The notes under the pieces were generated by a model. The model had not been told where the DNA came from, did no database searches, and saw only the letters and a list, made by a program, of their open reading frames with translations. Shown here piece after piece: positions 21,611-31,611 of a DNA stretch of 64,000 nt. Positions within the stretch are counted from its first letter, which is position 1, and each line of letters begins with the position of its first letter. Made by a program: the position numbers and the translations under genes. This DNA comes from an uncultured Pseudobutyrivibrio sp. (GTDB lineage Bacteria > Bacillota > Clostridia > Lachnospirales > Lachnospiraceae): positions 26,551 to 90,550 of the forward strand of contig CAMJBT010000003.1 in NCBI GenBank assembly GCA_946403965.1, given 5' to 3'.

Positions 21611-22603
21611 ATGGCATTATCAAACGAACAATACGACGCCCTTATGCGTCAATACAATCACAAACAGGCCCGCAACAATCAAATCGTTGCTTTTCGTACT
21701 GATGAACTGTATTCTGCCATTCCTGATCTTTCACGTATAGACGAAGAAGTTTCTAAAGTTTCAGTCTCATCAATAGCGTCTATTTTTAGCGGCGAGGATA
21801 TTTCTGCAGCTACAGCTGCTTCCCGCCGCAAATTAAATGAGCTTAAAGACCGACGTCTTAAACTCATGGAATCTCACGGCTTTCCAGCAGACTATCTGGA
21901 GCCTCCATACGATTGTCCTGATTGCAAGGATACAGGCTATATCAATGGCAAGCGCTGTCATTGTTTCAAACAGGCTGCTATCAACATCGTCTACAAGCAA
22001 TCAAATCTCACCAATATTCTTTCAAAAGAAAACTTTGATAATTTTGACCTCAGTGTATATGGTTCTGACTATTATGAGGGCTCCTCTAAGGTTAGTGCTC
22101 GGGCTACTGCACAAATAGCCCTAGAAAGAGCTCAAAACTTTGTGCAGAATTTTAAGGAAAAAGGTGGTAATTTATTGTTGCTTGGACAGACAGGTTGTGG
22201 TAAGACCTTTCTTTCCAATTGCATTGCAAAAGCTCTTTTAGACGATGGTGTATCTGTTATTTACTTTACAGCATCTGAGCTTTTCAAAGTATTCGAAGAC
22301 CAAACTTTCAAAAAAAATGTCGATGTAGCAGATCTTCATGACTCTATATTCGACTGTGACTTATTAATCATTGATGACCTTGGCACTGAATTTCCAAATA
22401 ATTTCACTATTACCAAACTATTCCAGTGCTTAAACGAAAGATTACTTAGAAACAAATCAACGGTTATTTCCACAAACTTATCTCTCGAAGAAATGAGAGA
22501 AACCTATAGCGAACGAATTACTTCGCGAGTATTTTCCTACTATGATGCTATCAAGCTGATTGGAGAGGATATTCGTATTAAGAAAGTAATGATGAATAAA
22601 TAA
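21611..22603 (+). CDS. DnaC/DnaI-like ATP-binding helicase loader
   Basis: CPDCKDTGYINGKRCHCFKQ zinc motif, LLLGQTGCGKTFLSNCIAKAL, LLIIDDLGTE. Confidence 0.9.
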   Translation: MALSNEQYDALMRQYNHKQARNNQIVAFRTDELYSAIPDLSRIDEEVSKVSVSSIASIFSGEDISAATAASRRKLNELKDRRLKLMESHGFPADYLEPPYDCPDCKDTGYINGKRCHCFKQAAINIVYKQSNLTNILSKENFDNFDLSVYGSDYYEGSSKVSARATAQIALERAQNFVQNFKEKGGNLLLLGQTGCGKTFLSNCIAKALLDDGVSVIYFTASELFKVFEDQTFKKNVDVADLHDSIFDCDLLIIDDLGTEFPNNFTITKLFQCLNERLLRNKSTVISTNLSLEEMRETYSERITSRVFSYYDAIKLIGEDIRIKKVMMNK

Positions 22604-22627
22604 ATATCTTTTTTCAAGGAGCAAACA

Positions 22628-23806
22628 ATGCCAAATAATGAAATCGTGTTGGAAAACACACCACCTATGGCTGAGCTTGGATTAATTCCACACAAGAGCT
22701 GTTCAGCCATCGCGGAGAGAGTTAATGAGTATCTTCTTGAGTGGAGGCAGGAACGTAAGAGCGACCAGTCTATCATCACTTTAGCTGGTTATCGCAGTGA
22801 TTCTTACATTGTTAATGCTGAATGCCCACGTTTCGGTTCTGGAGAGGCCAAGGGTCTTATCAAACAGTCAGTTCGTGGACTTGATTTGTACATCCTGGTA
22901 GATGTTACAAACTACAGCTTAACCTACACAGTTTGTGGTCATGAGAATCACATGAGTCCAGATGATATCTTCTGTGACCTTAAGCGTATCATTGCCGCTG
23001 CAATGGGAAAAGCTAAGCGTATCACTGTTATCATCCCATTCCTTTATGAAGGACGTCAGCACCGCAGAAGCGCTCGTGAATCACTTGATTGTGCTATGGC
23101 ACTTCAGGAGCTCGTACACATGGGTGTTGATAACATCATCACATTCGATGCTCACGACCCTCGTGTTCAGAATGCGATTCCTCTTCACAGCTTTGAGACA
23201 GTATCACCTACATACCAGTTCCTTAAGAACATTCTTAAGAACTGCAAGGACTTAAAGCTTGATAACGATCATCTTATGATCATCTCACCTGATGAAGGTG
23301 GTACAAAGCGTGCCGTATATATGGCATCCGTACTTGGCGTAAACGTTGGTATGTTCTACAAACGTCGTGACTACAGCCGTATCGTAGACGGACGTAATCC
23401 TATCGTTGCTCATGAATTCTTGGGTAATGATGTTGCTGGCAAAGACGTTATCATCGTTGATGATATGATTTCTTCTGGTGAATCTATGATTGATGTTGCT
23501 ACAGAGCTTAAAAAGCGTAATGCTTCACGTATCTTTGTAGTTGCTACATTCGGTCTTTTCACAAACGGTATGGAAAAATTCGACAAAGCCGTAGAAGAAG
23601 GCATCATCTACAGAGTTGTTACTACAAACCTTACATACCTTACAGACGAAGTTCTTAACAAGCCATACTTAATCAAGTGTGACATGTCAAAGTACATCGC
23701 ATATATCATCGATACACTTAATCACGAGTGCTCAATCTCAGAGCTTCTCAATCCTTATGGTCGTATCGAAAAGCTTATCACTCGTTACAAAAACGGCGAA
23801 TATTAA
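22628..23806 (+). CDS. prs: Ribose-phosphate pyrophosphokinase
   Basis: DVIIVDDMISSGESM PRPP-binding motif; FLYEGRQHRR. Confidence 0.92.
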   Translation: MPNNEIVLENTPPMAELGLIPHKSCSAIAERVNEYLLEWRQERKSDQSIITLAGYRSDSYIVNAECPRFGSGEAKGLIKQSVRGLDLYILVDVTNYSLTYTVCGHENHMSPDDIFCDLKRIIAAAMGKAKRITVIIPFLYEGRQHRRSARESLDCAMALQELVHMGVDNIITFDAHDPRVQNAIPLHSFETVSPTYQFLKNILKNCKDLKLDNDHLMIISPDEGGTKRAVYMASVLGVNVGMFYKRRDYSRIVDGRNPIVAHEFLGNDVAGKDVIIVDDMISSGESMIDVATELKKRNASRIFVVATFGLFTNGMEKFDKAVEEGIIYRVVTTNLTYLTDEVLNKPYLIKCDMSKYIAYIIDTLNHECSISELLNPYGRIEKLITRYKNGEY

Positions 23807-23812
23807 AACAAG

Positions 23813-23842
23813 GGCCTCTGGTCAAACCAGAGGCCTTTATTA
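23813..23842 (+). terminator. Rho-independent terminator after prs
   Basis: GGGCCTCTGG TCAAA CCAGAGGCC TTTATT. Confidence 0.85.
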
Positions 23843-23890
23843 ATGCTCAATTTCTATGTAAAGTTTGAAACTGTAGATGCTAACGATTCA

Positions 23891-26074
23891 CTAATCTGCA
23901 TCTTCGCTAGCGTCAGCATCTTCTATTTGATTTTCTTCTTCCTCTTCAACATAGTTTGGATCGTAAACTATGTATTCGTTTGATTCTCGGAATATAGTAT
24001 TTGAACTACCGACCTGACATACCTTGATTTTATCTCCATTCTTTACATCTGAGGCCTTTACTGTAAGCACCTGGCCTGACTCGTATTTTGTGGAAATCTG
24101 CTCATCTCCAACATATACCTTTGACCATTTAGAGAATTGATCACCATATATATGTAATTTTCCATTAAAGAAATATGCCTTGTCAATTGTAACGTCTTTG
24201 ACACCCATCTCGACTTCGTTTGGTTTGTAGGCTGTTCCATCCTTATATGTATATCGATTTCCGTACATGATATCGTACTGAAGCATACGTAAATCGTTCA
24301 TATAATCAGCTGTGCCGCGCTCCTTGCCTTCTGCCATGGCTGTCTGATGATATCCATTGATATTTCCATTATGAATACCAAGACGGTTCAAATATTCTGA
24401 TACCAACTGATATGTAGCCAAGTCCTGATCTTCCTTTGGCATATCAAAGTTGTTCCAAGTAAAATACTTTGTCTTGTATAAATCTCCGGTAGCCACCTCA
24501 TCATTTGTAAGTCCCATTGTTGGAAGATGGTCACCAAACATAATGACAAGTGTATCTTCGCCACGCTCATCAAAAGCTTGAATATACTGCTTAATAAAGT
24601 CGTCTACGTTGTGAATTCTGTTTACATAGTATTCCCAAGCGTAATTCTGACCTTCTGTCTTGCCATTTGCCTTGACCTTAATTTCTGGGTCTTCCTCTAC
24701 CTTGTACTCTGGATATGAGCCATGGCCTTCAACAGTGATGGTGTAAATAAAATCACTACCTTCTGTAGAATCCATTGCATCCATTGTAGCACCAAGAAGA
24801 ATATCATCTGTTGGCCAATTGCCAAGAGGTGTGTATTCGGTGATATCAAGCATTTCTTTTGATGTGAACGTATCGAATCCCATCTGTGAGAATGCATTTT
24901 TTCTAGAATAGAAGTTTCCTCCGTTGTTGTGAACAACATGAGATGTATAATCCAGCTGATTCAAAACATCAGCGTAACTTTCTACGTCAACAGTCTTTAA
25001 GATTGTCTTCTGTGGGTACTCACCTGGTCCAAAGAAGTTGCAGCTAAGACCTGTAAGAACCTCAAACTCTGAGTTACATGTTCCGGCACCTACAACAGGA
25101 ACAATGCAATGTCCTGTGGAGAAATTATCCTCCAAATAATGTACAAATGGAATTGGGTCTTCACTTGTTTCCAAAAATTCACACTCAGAAACATCAAAAA
25201 ATGATTCCAAAAGTATAACGACTATATTAGGACGCTTTCCATCTGCTGTCTGCAATGTCTGAACATGTGCAGCATCATTTTCAAGGATTGTGTCTATCTT
25301 GGCCTCTGAATAGCCAAATGGTCGATTCATACCCCTATCTAATACAGAGGTTGAAAAACCATACAAATAGCCGTAATCCAAATATCCCTGTGCAAGATTT
25401 CCGAAATATGAAGTCATTATTCCGGAATTTCTAAGAAGAATGGTGGATGGATATAGTGAAGCAAAAAGGCCTACAACAAGAACTATTCTCATCCAGATTG
25501 GCTTTGGATCCTGCTTCTTTGGTCCATTCTTTGCGTATAACACCATAATGATGATATAAACAATAAGTGCAGCTACCGAAATCATAGCCTGCTCTGCCGA
25601 GAAGTAGTTTGAATCCTGCATTGTAAGCAGGTCGCTTATCATGTATAAATCGGTGTATCCAAATGGTGAGACACGATTCAACAAAATGACACTATTGATA
25701 ATTCCAAGGATTATAAAGAACATTGTGATGAATGTACGCCACCAGCCACGTCTTCTGCTCAAAAATACAATTGAAAGTGCTACAAATACACAATACGAAT
25801 TGAACAGATATGGACCTGTATGATGAACAACAAAGCCGCATGCCGCTGTAAATGAGTGTCGCGAAAGCCACTCCATCACAAATATAATAAGAAGGGCCAG
25901 GGGAATTTGCATCCAAAATGCATTTTTATCCCAAAGTTCAAGCCACTTCTTACGAAATTTACTATTTAGATAACCTTGAACCACCTTTGAATTGCCAAGC
26001 TTTACAAAAGGCTTCTTTATATTTGTACCAAGCCATGAAAGACCTGATTTGATTTTGCTAAATACTTTTTTCAT
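23891..26074 (-). CDS. LTA synthase-like sulfatase-family membrane protein
   Basis: Five-TM N-terminus; NIVVILLESFFDVSE, FGDHLPTMG sulfatase motifs. Confidence 0.9.
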   Translation of the reverse strand: MKKVFSKIKSGLSWLGTNIKKPFVKLGNSKVVQGYLNSKFRKKWLELWDKNAFWMQIPLALLIIFVMEWLSRHSFTAACGFVVHHTGPYLFNSYCVFVALSIVFLSRRRGWWRTFITMFFIILGIINSVILLNRVSPFGYTDLYMISDLLTMQDSNYFSAEQAMISVAALIVYIIIMVLYAKNGPKKQDPKPIWMRIVLVVGLFASLYPSTILLRNSGIMTSYFGNLAQGYLDYGYLYGFSTSVLDRGMNRPFGYSEAKIDTILENDAAHVQTLQTADGKRPNIVVILLESFFDVSECEFLETSEDPIPFVHYLEDNFSTGHCIVPVVGAGTCNSEFEVLTGLSCNFFGPGEYPQKTILKTVDVESYADVLNQLDYTSHVVHNNGGNFYSRKNAFSQMGFDTFTSKEMLDITEYTPLGNWPTDDILLGATMDAMDSTEGSDFIYTITVEGHGSYPEYKVEEDPEIKVKANGKTEGQNYAWEYYVNRIHNVDDFIKQYIQAFDERGEDTLVIMFGDHLPTMGLTNDEVATGDLYKTKYFTWNNFDMPKEDQDLATYQLVSEYLNRLGIHNGNINGYHQTAMAEGKERGTADYMNDLRMLQYDIMYGNRYTYKDGTAYKPNEVEMGVKDVTIDKAYFFNGKLHIYGDQFSKWSKVYVGDEQISTKYESGQVLTVKASDVKNGDKIKVCQVGSSNTIFRESNEYIVYDPNYVEEEEENQIEDADASEDAD

Positions 26075-26190
26075 TTTACCTCCGATATGCTATAACTCCA
26101 TCTATCTTAGACAGTATGAAAAAATAGTGATACAATAATCCCACGGATTATAACACTTTATTTTTTATTAAGCAAGAAAGCGAGTCTTTA

Positions 26191-28743
26191 ATGAAATTAC
26201 AATTTTATAAAAAGGGAATTCCCACTGAAATCATCAAGCGCGCAATCATTTTACTGACTGCTTTTATAGTATCAGTTATCTTTTTTGAAATTGTCACAAA
26301 TATTTCTGAGAAAGTTGAGATATCTAACCTATCATCACCAAGCCTTCCAGTAGTAACCATGAATTATCTTAATAATGGTGCTACAGAACTTCACGGTTAT
26401 GTGAATGAAATGGACCCTGCTTACATGCGTGATGCAATCATTCCTTTGGATTCAAATCGAAATATTTCCTTATCTATAGATACTGATGGCAACAAAATAT
26501 CAGATCTTTCATATGAAATACGTTCCCTGGACACACAGCGTAATATTTCCAAGAATCCTCTGGATTTTAAAAACTCTGACGGTGTCATTACAGCAAATTT
26601 TCAGGCAGAGAACCTTATTGAAAAAAACGAAGAATATCTTCTTGTAATCAAACTGACCTGCCAGGGCAAAGATATCAACTACTACACCAGAATCCTTCAG
26701 CCTGATGGCTGTAACGAAGAGGAAATTCTGGATTTTGCATTATACTTCCATAATACAGCCCTCTCTGAGGATGCTGCTGATTTGGCCACCTATATAGAGC
26801 CAAATGCCTCTATGGACAATAATGACCTTACCCACGTTAATATTAATTCAAACCTTTCACAGGTTTCCTATGGTAATTTTAATGGCAAGCAGGTCGGCGA
26901 CACTAACATTACTCTCACAGATATCAGCACAAACTATATCAGTCTAACCCTGGATTATCTACTTAGCCTTGATAATGATGGCAAATCAGAATTTTACACC
27001 TGTTCAGAGGATTTCAGAATCCGCTATACAGCTGATAGAATCTATCTACTAGCCTACGACCGTACAATGGAGCAACTCCTGGATGAAAACTCCATTTCAA
27101 TTAACTCTAACACTGTTAATATCGGTATTACAAACGAGGATGTTCAGTATCTCTCTAACGAAACCGGTACTATTGTTTCATTTGTACACAACGGCAGTCT
27201 TTTTGAATACAACCAGACAGATCGCCAGGTTAAGCAGATTTTCAGCTTTGTAGACGATCCAACTGATAGTCGTTCCACATACAATCAACATCAGGTTCTG
27301 ATTCTCAATATTGATGAATCTGGAACTATGGATTTTGTAGTTTATGGCTATATGAATTCCGGCTCCCACGAAGGAGAGTGTGGTATCAACCTTTATCACT
27401 ATGATGCAATCAGTGATATTTCCACAGAGCAGGTATTTATTACCTCCACAAGCTCTTTCCAGATATTGAATGCCAACTTCTCAGACCTTTTGTATGAGAC
27501 TGCAGACAATGAATTCTACATCATGGTAAACGGCACTCTTCTATATATGAATCTAAACGATTTGACCACGCAAGAGCTGCTTACAGGACTTGATGATGAC
27601 CAATATGCCTCATCAGGTTCTCGTCGATATATTGCCTGGATGGAAAATGCCACAGTTTCAGATGCAATTCATATTATGGATTTAGAAACAGGCAATTCAT
27701 TTGATATTACCGCTCCAGACGGCCAGCTCCTAAAGCCTATGAGCTTCATTGATGATGATTTAATCTATGGCTCACTTTATCAGAAGGATATCACTACTGA
27801 TGGTGCTGGAGGCAAAGTGTACCCTATGAATTCACTGACTATCTCTCAGATATCTTCAGGCTCAGAGCATCAGCTAAAGACCTATTCAAAAAGTGGTTAC
27901 TACATCACTGATGTTCACCAGGAATCATACACCATTTATCTTGATCGTATTCAGATTGATGCTGATGGAAATATCCTTCCAGCTGAGGAAGATACAATCA
28001 AAAACAGTGCCGGTGAGCAAAATAAAGCTGTTCCTATCACCACTGAAACAGACGAAATCAAACAACAGGTCGTTGTATTGAATATGACTCCGCTTGAAGA
28101 GGATGAAAAGCTTGGCAAGGTCAAATACGACACAGCAAAGCTTGTGCTTGCAGACAAGGCTAGAAATATTTCAGTTTCCACATCTACCAGTGCTACTCAA
28201 TACTTTGTTTATGTTGGAAACAAAGTCACACTTGCTACAGACAATCTTATGGCCGCTATTACAGAAGCAGACACAAACATGGGTATTGTCCTTGACAACG
28301 ATCCTAAATATATTTGGAAACGTGACAGAAAGGCTTATCAGAACTCCATCACAAACATCACTGTTGGTTCCTCTGATTCTGATGCATCTTCTGCAGCAAG
28401 AGCCCTTTCAGCGATGCTTGTTCACGAAGGTGAGAGTATTCAGGTACACGCACTGATAGAGGCAGGAGAAACACCTATCTCCATCCTCACCAAAACACTA
28501 AAGGATTACACTATATTGGATTTGACAGGCGCCACATTAAGCGAGGTTCTCTATTATGTAAGTTTGGGCAATCCTGTTTATGCATATACAGGAGACGACT
28601 CAGCCTTGCTTATCGTAGGATACGATAATACATCCATAATTTGCTTTAATCCTGAAACAAATGAAAACAAAAAAATGTCGATGACCGAAGCCACCGACTA
28701 TTTTGAATCATTTGGTAATGTATTTGTAAGCTACCTACAGTAA
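26191..28743 (+). CDS. Membrane-anchored extracytoplasmic protein with C39-peptidase-like C-terminal domain (catalytic residues apparently lost)
   Basis: N-terminal TM; C-terminal ...LSEVLYYVSLGNPVYAYTGDDSALLIVGYDNTSIICFNPETNE resembles the C39-fold end. Confidence 0.6.
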   Translation: MKLQFYKKGIPTEIIKRAIILLTAFIVSVIFFEIVTNISEKVEISNLSSPSLPVVTMNYLNNGATELHGYVNEMDPAYMRDAIIPLDSNRNISLSIDTDGNKISDLSYEIRSLDTQRNISKNPLDFKNSDGVITANFQAENLIEKNEEYLLVIKLTCQGKDINYYTRILQPDGCNEEEILDFALYFHNTALSEDAADLATYIEPNASMDNNDLTHVNINSNLSQVSYGNFNGKQVGDTNITLTDISTNYISLTLDYLLSLDNDGKSEFYTCSEDFRIRYTADRIYLLAYDRTMEQLLDENSISINSNTVNIGITNEDVQYLSNETGTIVSFVHNGSLFEYNQTDRQVKQIFSFVDDPTDSRSTYNQHQVLILNIDESGTMDFVVYGYMNSGSHEGECGINLYHYDAISDISTEQVFITSTSSFQILNANFSDLLYETADNEFYIMVNGTLLYMNLNDLTTQELLTGLDDDQYASSGSRRYIAWMENATVSDAIHIMDLETGNSFDITAPDGQLLKPMSFIDDDLIYGSLYQKDITTDGAGGKVYPMNSLTISQISSGSEHQLKTYSKSGYYITDVHQESYTIYLDRIQIDADGNILPAEEDTIKNSAGEQNKAVPITTETDEIKQQVVVLNMTPLEEDEKLGKVKYDTAKLVLADKARNISVSTSTSATQYFVYVGNKVTLATDNLMAAITEADTNMGIVLDNDPKYIWKRDRKAYQNSITNITVGSSDSDASSAARALSAMLVHEGESIQVHALIEAGETPISILTKTLKDYTILDLTGATLSEVLYYVSLGNPVYAYTGDDSALLIVGYDNTSIICFNPETNENKKMSMTEATDYFESFGNVFVSYLQ

Positions 28744-29400
28744 TTACAAACTAAATATAAAAAGCAATATAGCTGCGTAGTATGTTCCAAGCTCAAGGTA
28801 ATGTGCTACGCGCTTATTTTTTTTGTCTGTAAAATGATAAAAGGTACGTATCATAATAGTGAAATCACTGAGAAGGAATAACACTCCTGCTACGCCGCAC
28901 AATGGCATGCCGTTAAGCCCGCATTCTACAGCCTTTATAGCCATTGCACTGACAAAATAACTGTATATCAGGCATGGTACAAACAACCTTCCCATATGAA
29001 GATGTAGCAGCTTTCTTATCGCTACTACTAAAAGGCAAGCCAACCATGGAACAATGTAAACCAAAACATTAGTCTGGTCTGTCACCCTGCACATGTAGTT
29101 TAGAAGTCCTACATGACCAATCATAAATGCGATAATTCCCAAGGCTATAACTTGCTTATTTAATGATGTGTTGTAGATTGCCATGAAGATGTCGCCAATA
29201 AAGCAGGCCAGAAGAGCCCAAAACATCAACCATAGCTTCTCTGAAAACATTTGATTAATCCAAAGAATCACCAAAAAAGAGGCGGAACATACCACCTTCA
29301 CAGGGACATAGAACCGCCTTGATAAACTATTATCTGTTACTGCAAATAATGCAATTAAAAGTGCCACATAAATTAAAGTCTCAATAACCATTTTCTCCAC
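28744..29400 (-). CDS. YhhN/TMEM86-like polytopic membrane protein
   Basis: About 8 TM segments, FIGDIFMAIY and LLSDFTIMI motifs. Confidence 0.7.
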   Translation of the reverse strand: MEKMVIETLIYVALLIALFAVTDNSLSRRFYVPVKVVCSASFLVILWINQMFSEKLWLMFWALLACFIGDIFMAIYNTSLNKQVIALGIIAFMIGHVGLLNYMCRVTDQTNVLVYIVPWLACLLVVAIRKLLHLHMGRLFVPCLIYSYFVSAMAIKAVECGLNGMPLCGVAGVLFLLSDFTIMIRTFYHFTDKKNKRVAHYLELGTYYAAILLFIFSL

Positions 29401-29417
29401 CTTATTCCAGTCATGCT

Positions 29418-31574
29418 CTAGTATTCAACTCTTCTATCTGCAAGAATAGCCTCAAGCTTTCTCTGCTTACTCATCATTATAGCACCAGCGCCTAGTAAGA
29501 AGATAGCCATACATAATAAATATCTTGGATCAAATCCATCCGCCGTCTTTGGAGTTGTATCCTTTATATGACCTGCAGAAATTGAACCATCCGCTGCGAC
29601 TTTGTAGGTTACTGTGGTTGTCGTCTTTGCTGCAGGACTTAAAACTTTGAGACCTGTCATGGCATACCCGTCTGTATACTGGAACTGCACAGCATGATCA
29701 CCAACTGACATGGTGTTTACAAATTCTTTTGTAAAATGAAGAATTGTAGAACCAGACTGTATTGTATAATTGCTTGCAGACACTTGATTTCCATCAAGCA
29801 AAATGTATGCCAACTTCTCTACAGAACCATTACATACGATTTTTACAGGACCTTCACTCTGCTTAACCTGTTGATTTGCACCATCTGTAATCACATAAAT
29901 GTGATTTGTTTGAGCCGCTGTGCTAACATAGCCTGAGCTAGGTGGTACTGTTCCAGGCTTTGGCGCAGCTGCTGCACTACCGCCACCAGAAGATCCGCTG
30001 GATGAACCGCCACCATCAGAATCACCTCCGCCACCACTTGGAGAAGGAGATGGTGTGTTCTTTGTATAGTTGAAGGTATGATTCTGTGTCTCTTCTGCAG
30101 TTACTGTATATTTATCTGAGCAGGTATAACCAGCGTGGTCTCTAGGTGAGATTATTTCACCCTGATTTTTGCCTGTATAAGTTATTGTCTCTGATGTTGT
30201 TCCATAATTCTCAGTAATTACCACCTTAAGGCCTGTAGATGGTGTATCAGATGCATATACAAAGGTATGTGCCTGATTTGCTTCTGTTGTAACTGTATAA
30301 GAACCATTGCAAACATATCCGCTATGTTCTGTAGGAGTAATTACTTCGCCCTCTCTAAGCTCATAAGTTCTTGTATCTGTACTTGTTCCATATACCTCTG
30401 TAATCTTTACTGTATACTTCACATCAGCAGGTGTGGTGGTATATGTAAATGTGTGGCTTTGTGATGGACTCGCTGTAACTGTATAAACGTCATTACATAC
30501 ATATCCAGGATGATATGTTGGGGAGATTGTATTTCCCTCAGTCTCATTAGGATATGTTAAAATTACGGAATTTGGTCCATAGTTTTCTGTGATAATAACT
30601 GTGCAGGTGGTGATTGTACCCTGAACGTATTCAAAAGTATAGGACTGATCTTCATCATCTGTTACAGTGTAGGAATCAGTACATGTATAGCCAGTATAAG
30701 GTCTAGGAGTAATTACATCTCCTTCTTCCTTTTCTGTATAAGTATATGTTCCAAGAATTGTTTCACCACATTTTTCTGTTATAGCAACATCGTAGGTATC
30801 CTCAGGTTCGTATTCGCCCCTCCACTCCAATATTGCTTTTTTTGCCTTAACTAAAGGTCTAAAGAATTCATCAACTACAGGTGAATCTGAATAATCAGTA
30901 TTTGGGCAATAAACCTTCAAAAACTTTTTTGGCCAAGAACCCTGATCTCCAATACTCTGAATTGCACTTGAATCTGCAAATGTTAGTATTGTTATATTAC
31001 TTCCACTAAAGGCGTTTTCTGCAATAGCTGTTGTGCCGGCCCTAATAGTAAATGGATTTTCTACACCCTTAGGCACTTTCTTAAGTGTAGTACCTTCATA
31101 CTCTGGTTGTGTTTCATCTTCATCGTTTGTAGCGCCAAGAAGCATAGTAGGAGCAGACCTAAGCATTGTCTTCATGCTATTTAATCTAAGGGCCTCTTCC
31201 TCTGCCAGTCGCTGTTCTTCTGCAAGACGCTCTTCTTCAGCTATTTCCTCAGGGGTCTTCTCTGGTGTGGTCACAGCCTGACCTTCTTCTGTTGCCGGTT
31301 TCTCTGGCGTTTCAGTTTCAACCCCATCCCCTGGCTCTTCAGAAGGCTCTTCAATTTTCTCTGTAGGCTCTTCAATTATTTCTTCTTCGGGTATATTCGG
31401 ATCTTCCGAATTGTTAGGGTCCTCAACAAACTCATTATTCGTTGTCCCATCTAATTCGGCCTCAGAAACAGAACTGCCCACAAAGGTCCAGCCTGCTAAA
31501 ATAATAGATGCGCTTATTAGAATACATCCTGTCTTTTTTAAAAATCCTTTTTTCACCATAGCATCCCACCCCAA
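29418..31574 (-). CDS. Repeat-containing cell-surface protein with sortase-type C-terminal signal (PKTADG)
   Basis: Signal peptide, about five ITENYG...YTYTxxExxVITPxxxxGYxCxxxYTVT repeats, PSPSPSGGGG linker, TPKTADGFDP + TM + KQRK tail. Confidence 0.85.
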   Translation of the reverse strand: MGWDAMVKKGFLKKTGCILISASIILAGWTFVGSSVSEAELDGTTNNEFVEDPNNSEDPNIPEEEIIEEPTEKIEEPSEEPGDGVETETPEKPATEEGQAVTTPEKTPEEIAEEERLAEEQRLAEEEALRLNSMKTMLRSAPTMLLGATNDEDETQPEYEGTTLKKVPKGVENPFTIRAGTTAIAENAFSGSNITILTFADSSAIQSIGDQGSWPKKFLKVYCPNTDYSDSPVVDEFFRPLVKAKKAILEWRGEYEPEDTYDVAITEKCGETILGTYTYTEKEEGDVITPRPYTGYTCTDSYTVTDDEDQSYTFEYVQGTITTCTVIITENYGPNSVILTYPNETEGNTISPTYHPGYVCNDVYTVTASPSQSHTFTYTTTPADVKYTVKITEVYGTSTDTRTYELREGEVITPTEHSGYVCNGSYTVTTEANQAHTFVYASDTPSTGLKVVITENYGTTSETITYTGKNQGEIISPRDHAGYTCSDKYTVTAEETQNHTFNYTKNTPSPSPSGGGGDSDGGGSSSGSSGGGSAAAAPKPGTVPPSSGYVSTAAQTNHIYVITDGANQQVKQSEGPVKIVCNGSVEKLAYILLDGNQVSASNYTIQSGSTILHFTKEFVNTMSVGDHAVQFQYTDGYAMTGLKVLSPAAKTTTTVTYKVAADGSISAGHIKDTTPKTADGFDPRYLLCMAIFLLGAGAIMMSKQRKLEAILADRRVEY

Positions 31575-31611
31575 AAAACTAGTTGAGAATTAAAAGTGTC
31601 TATAAAATATC

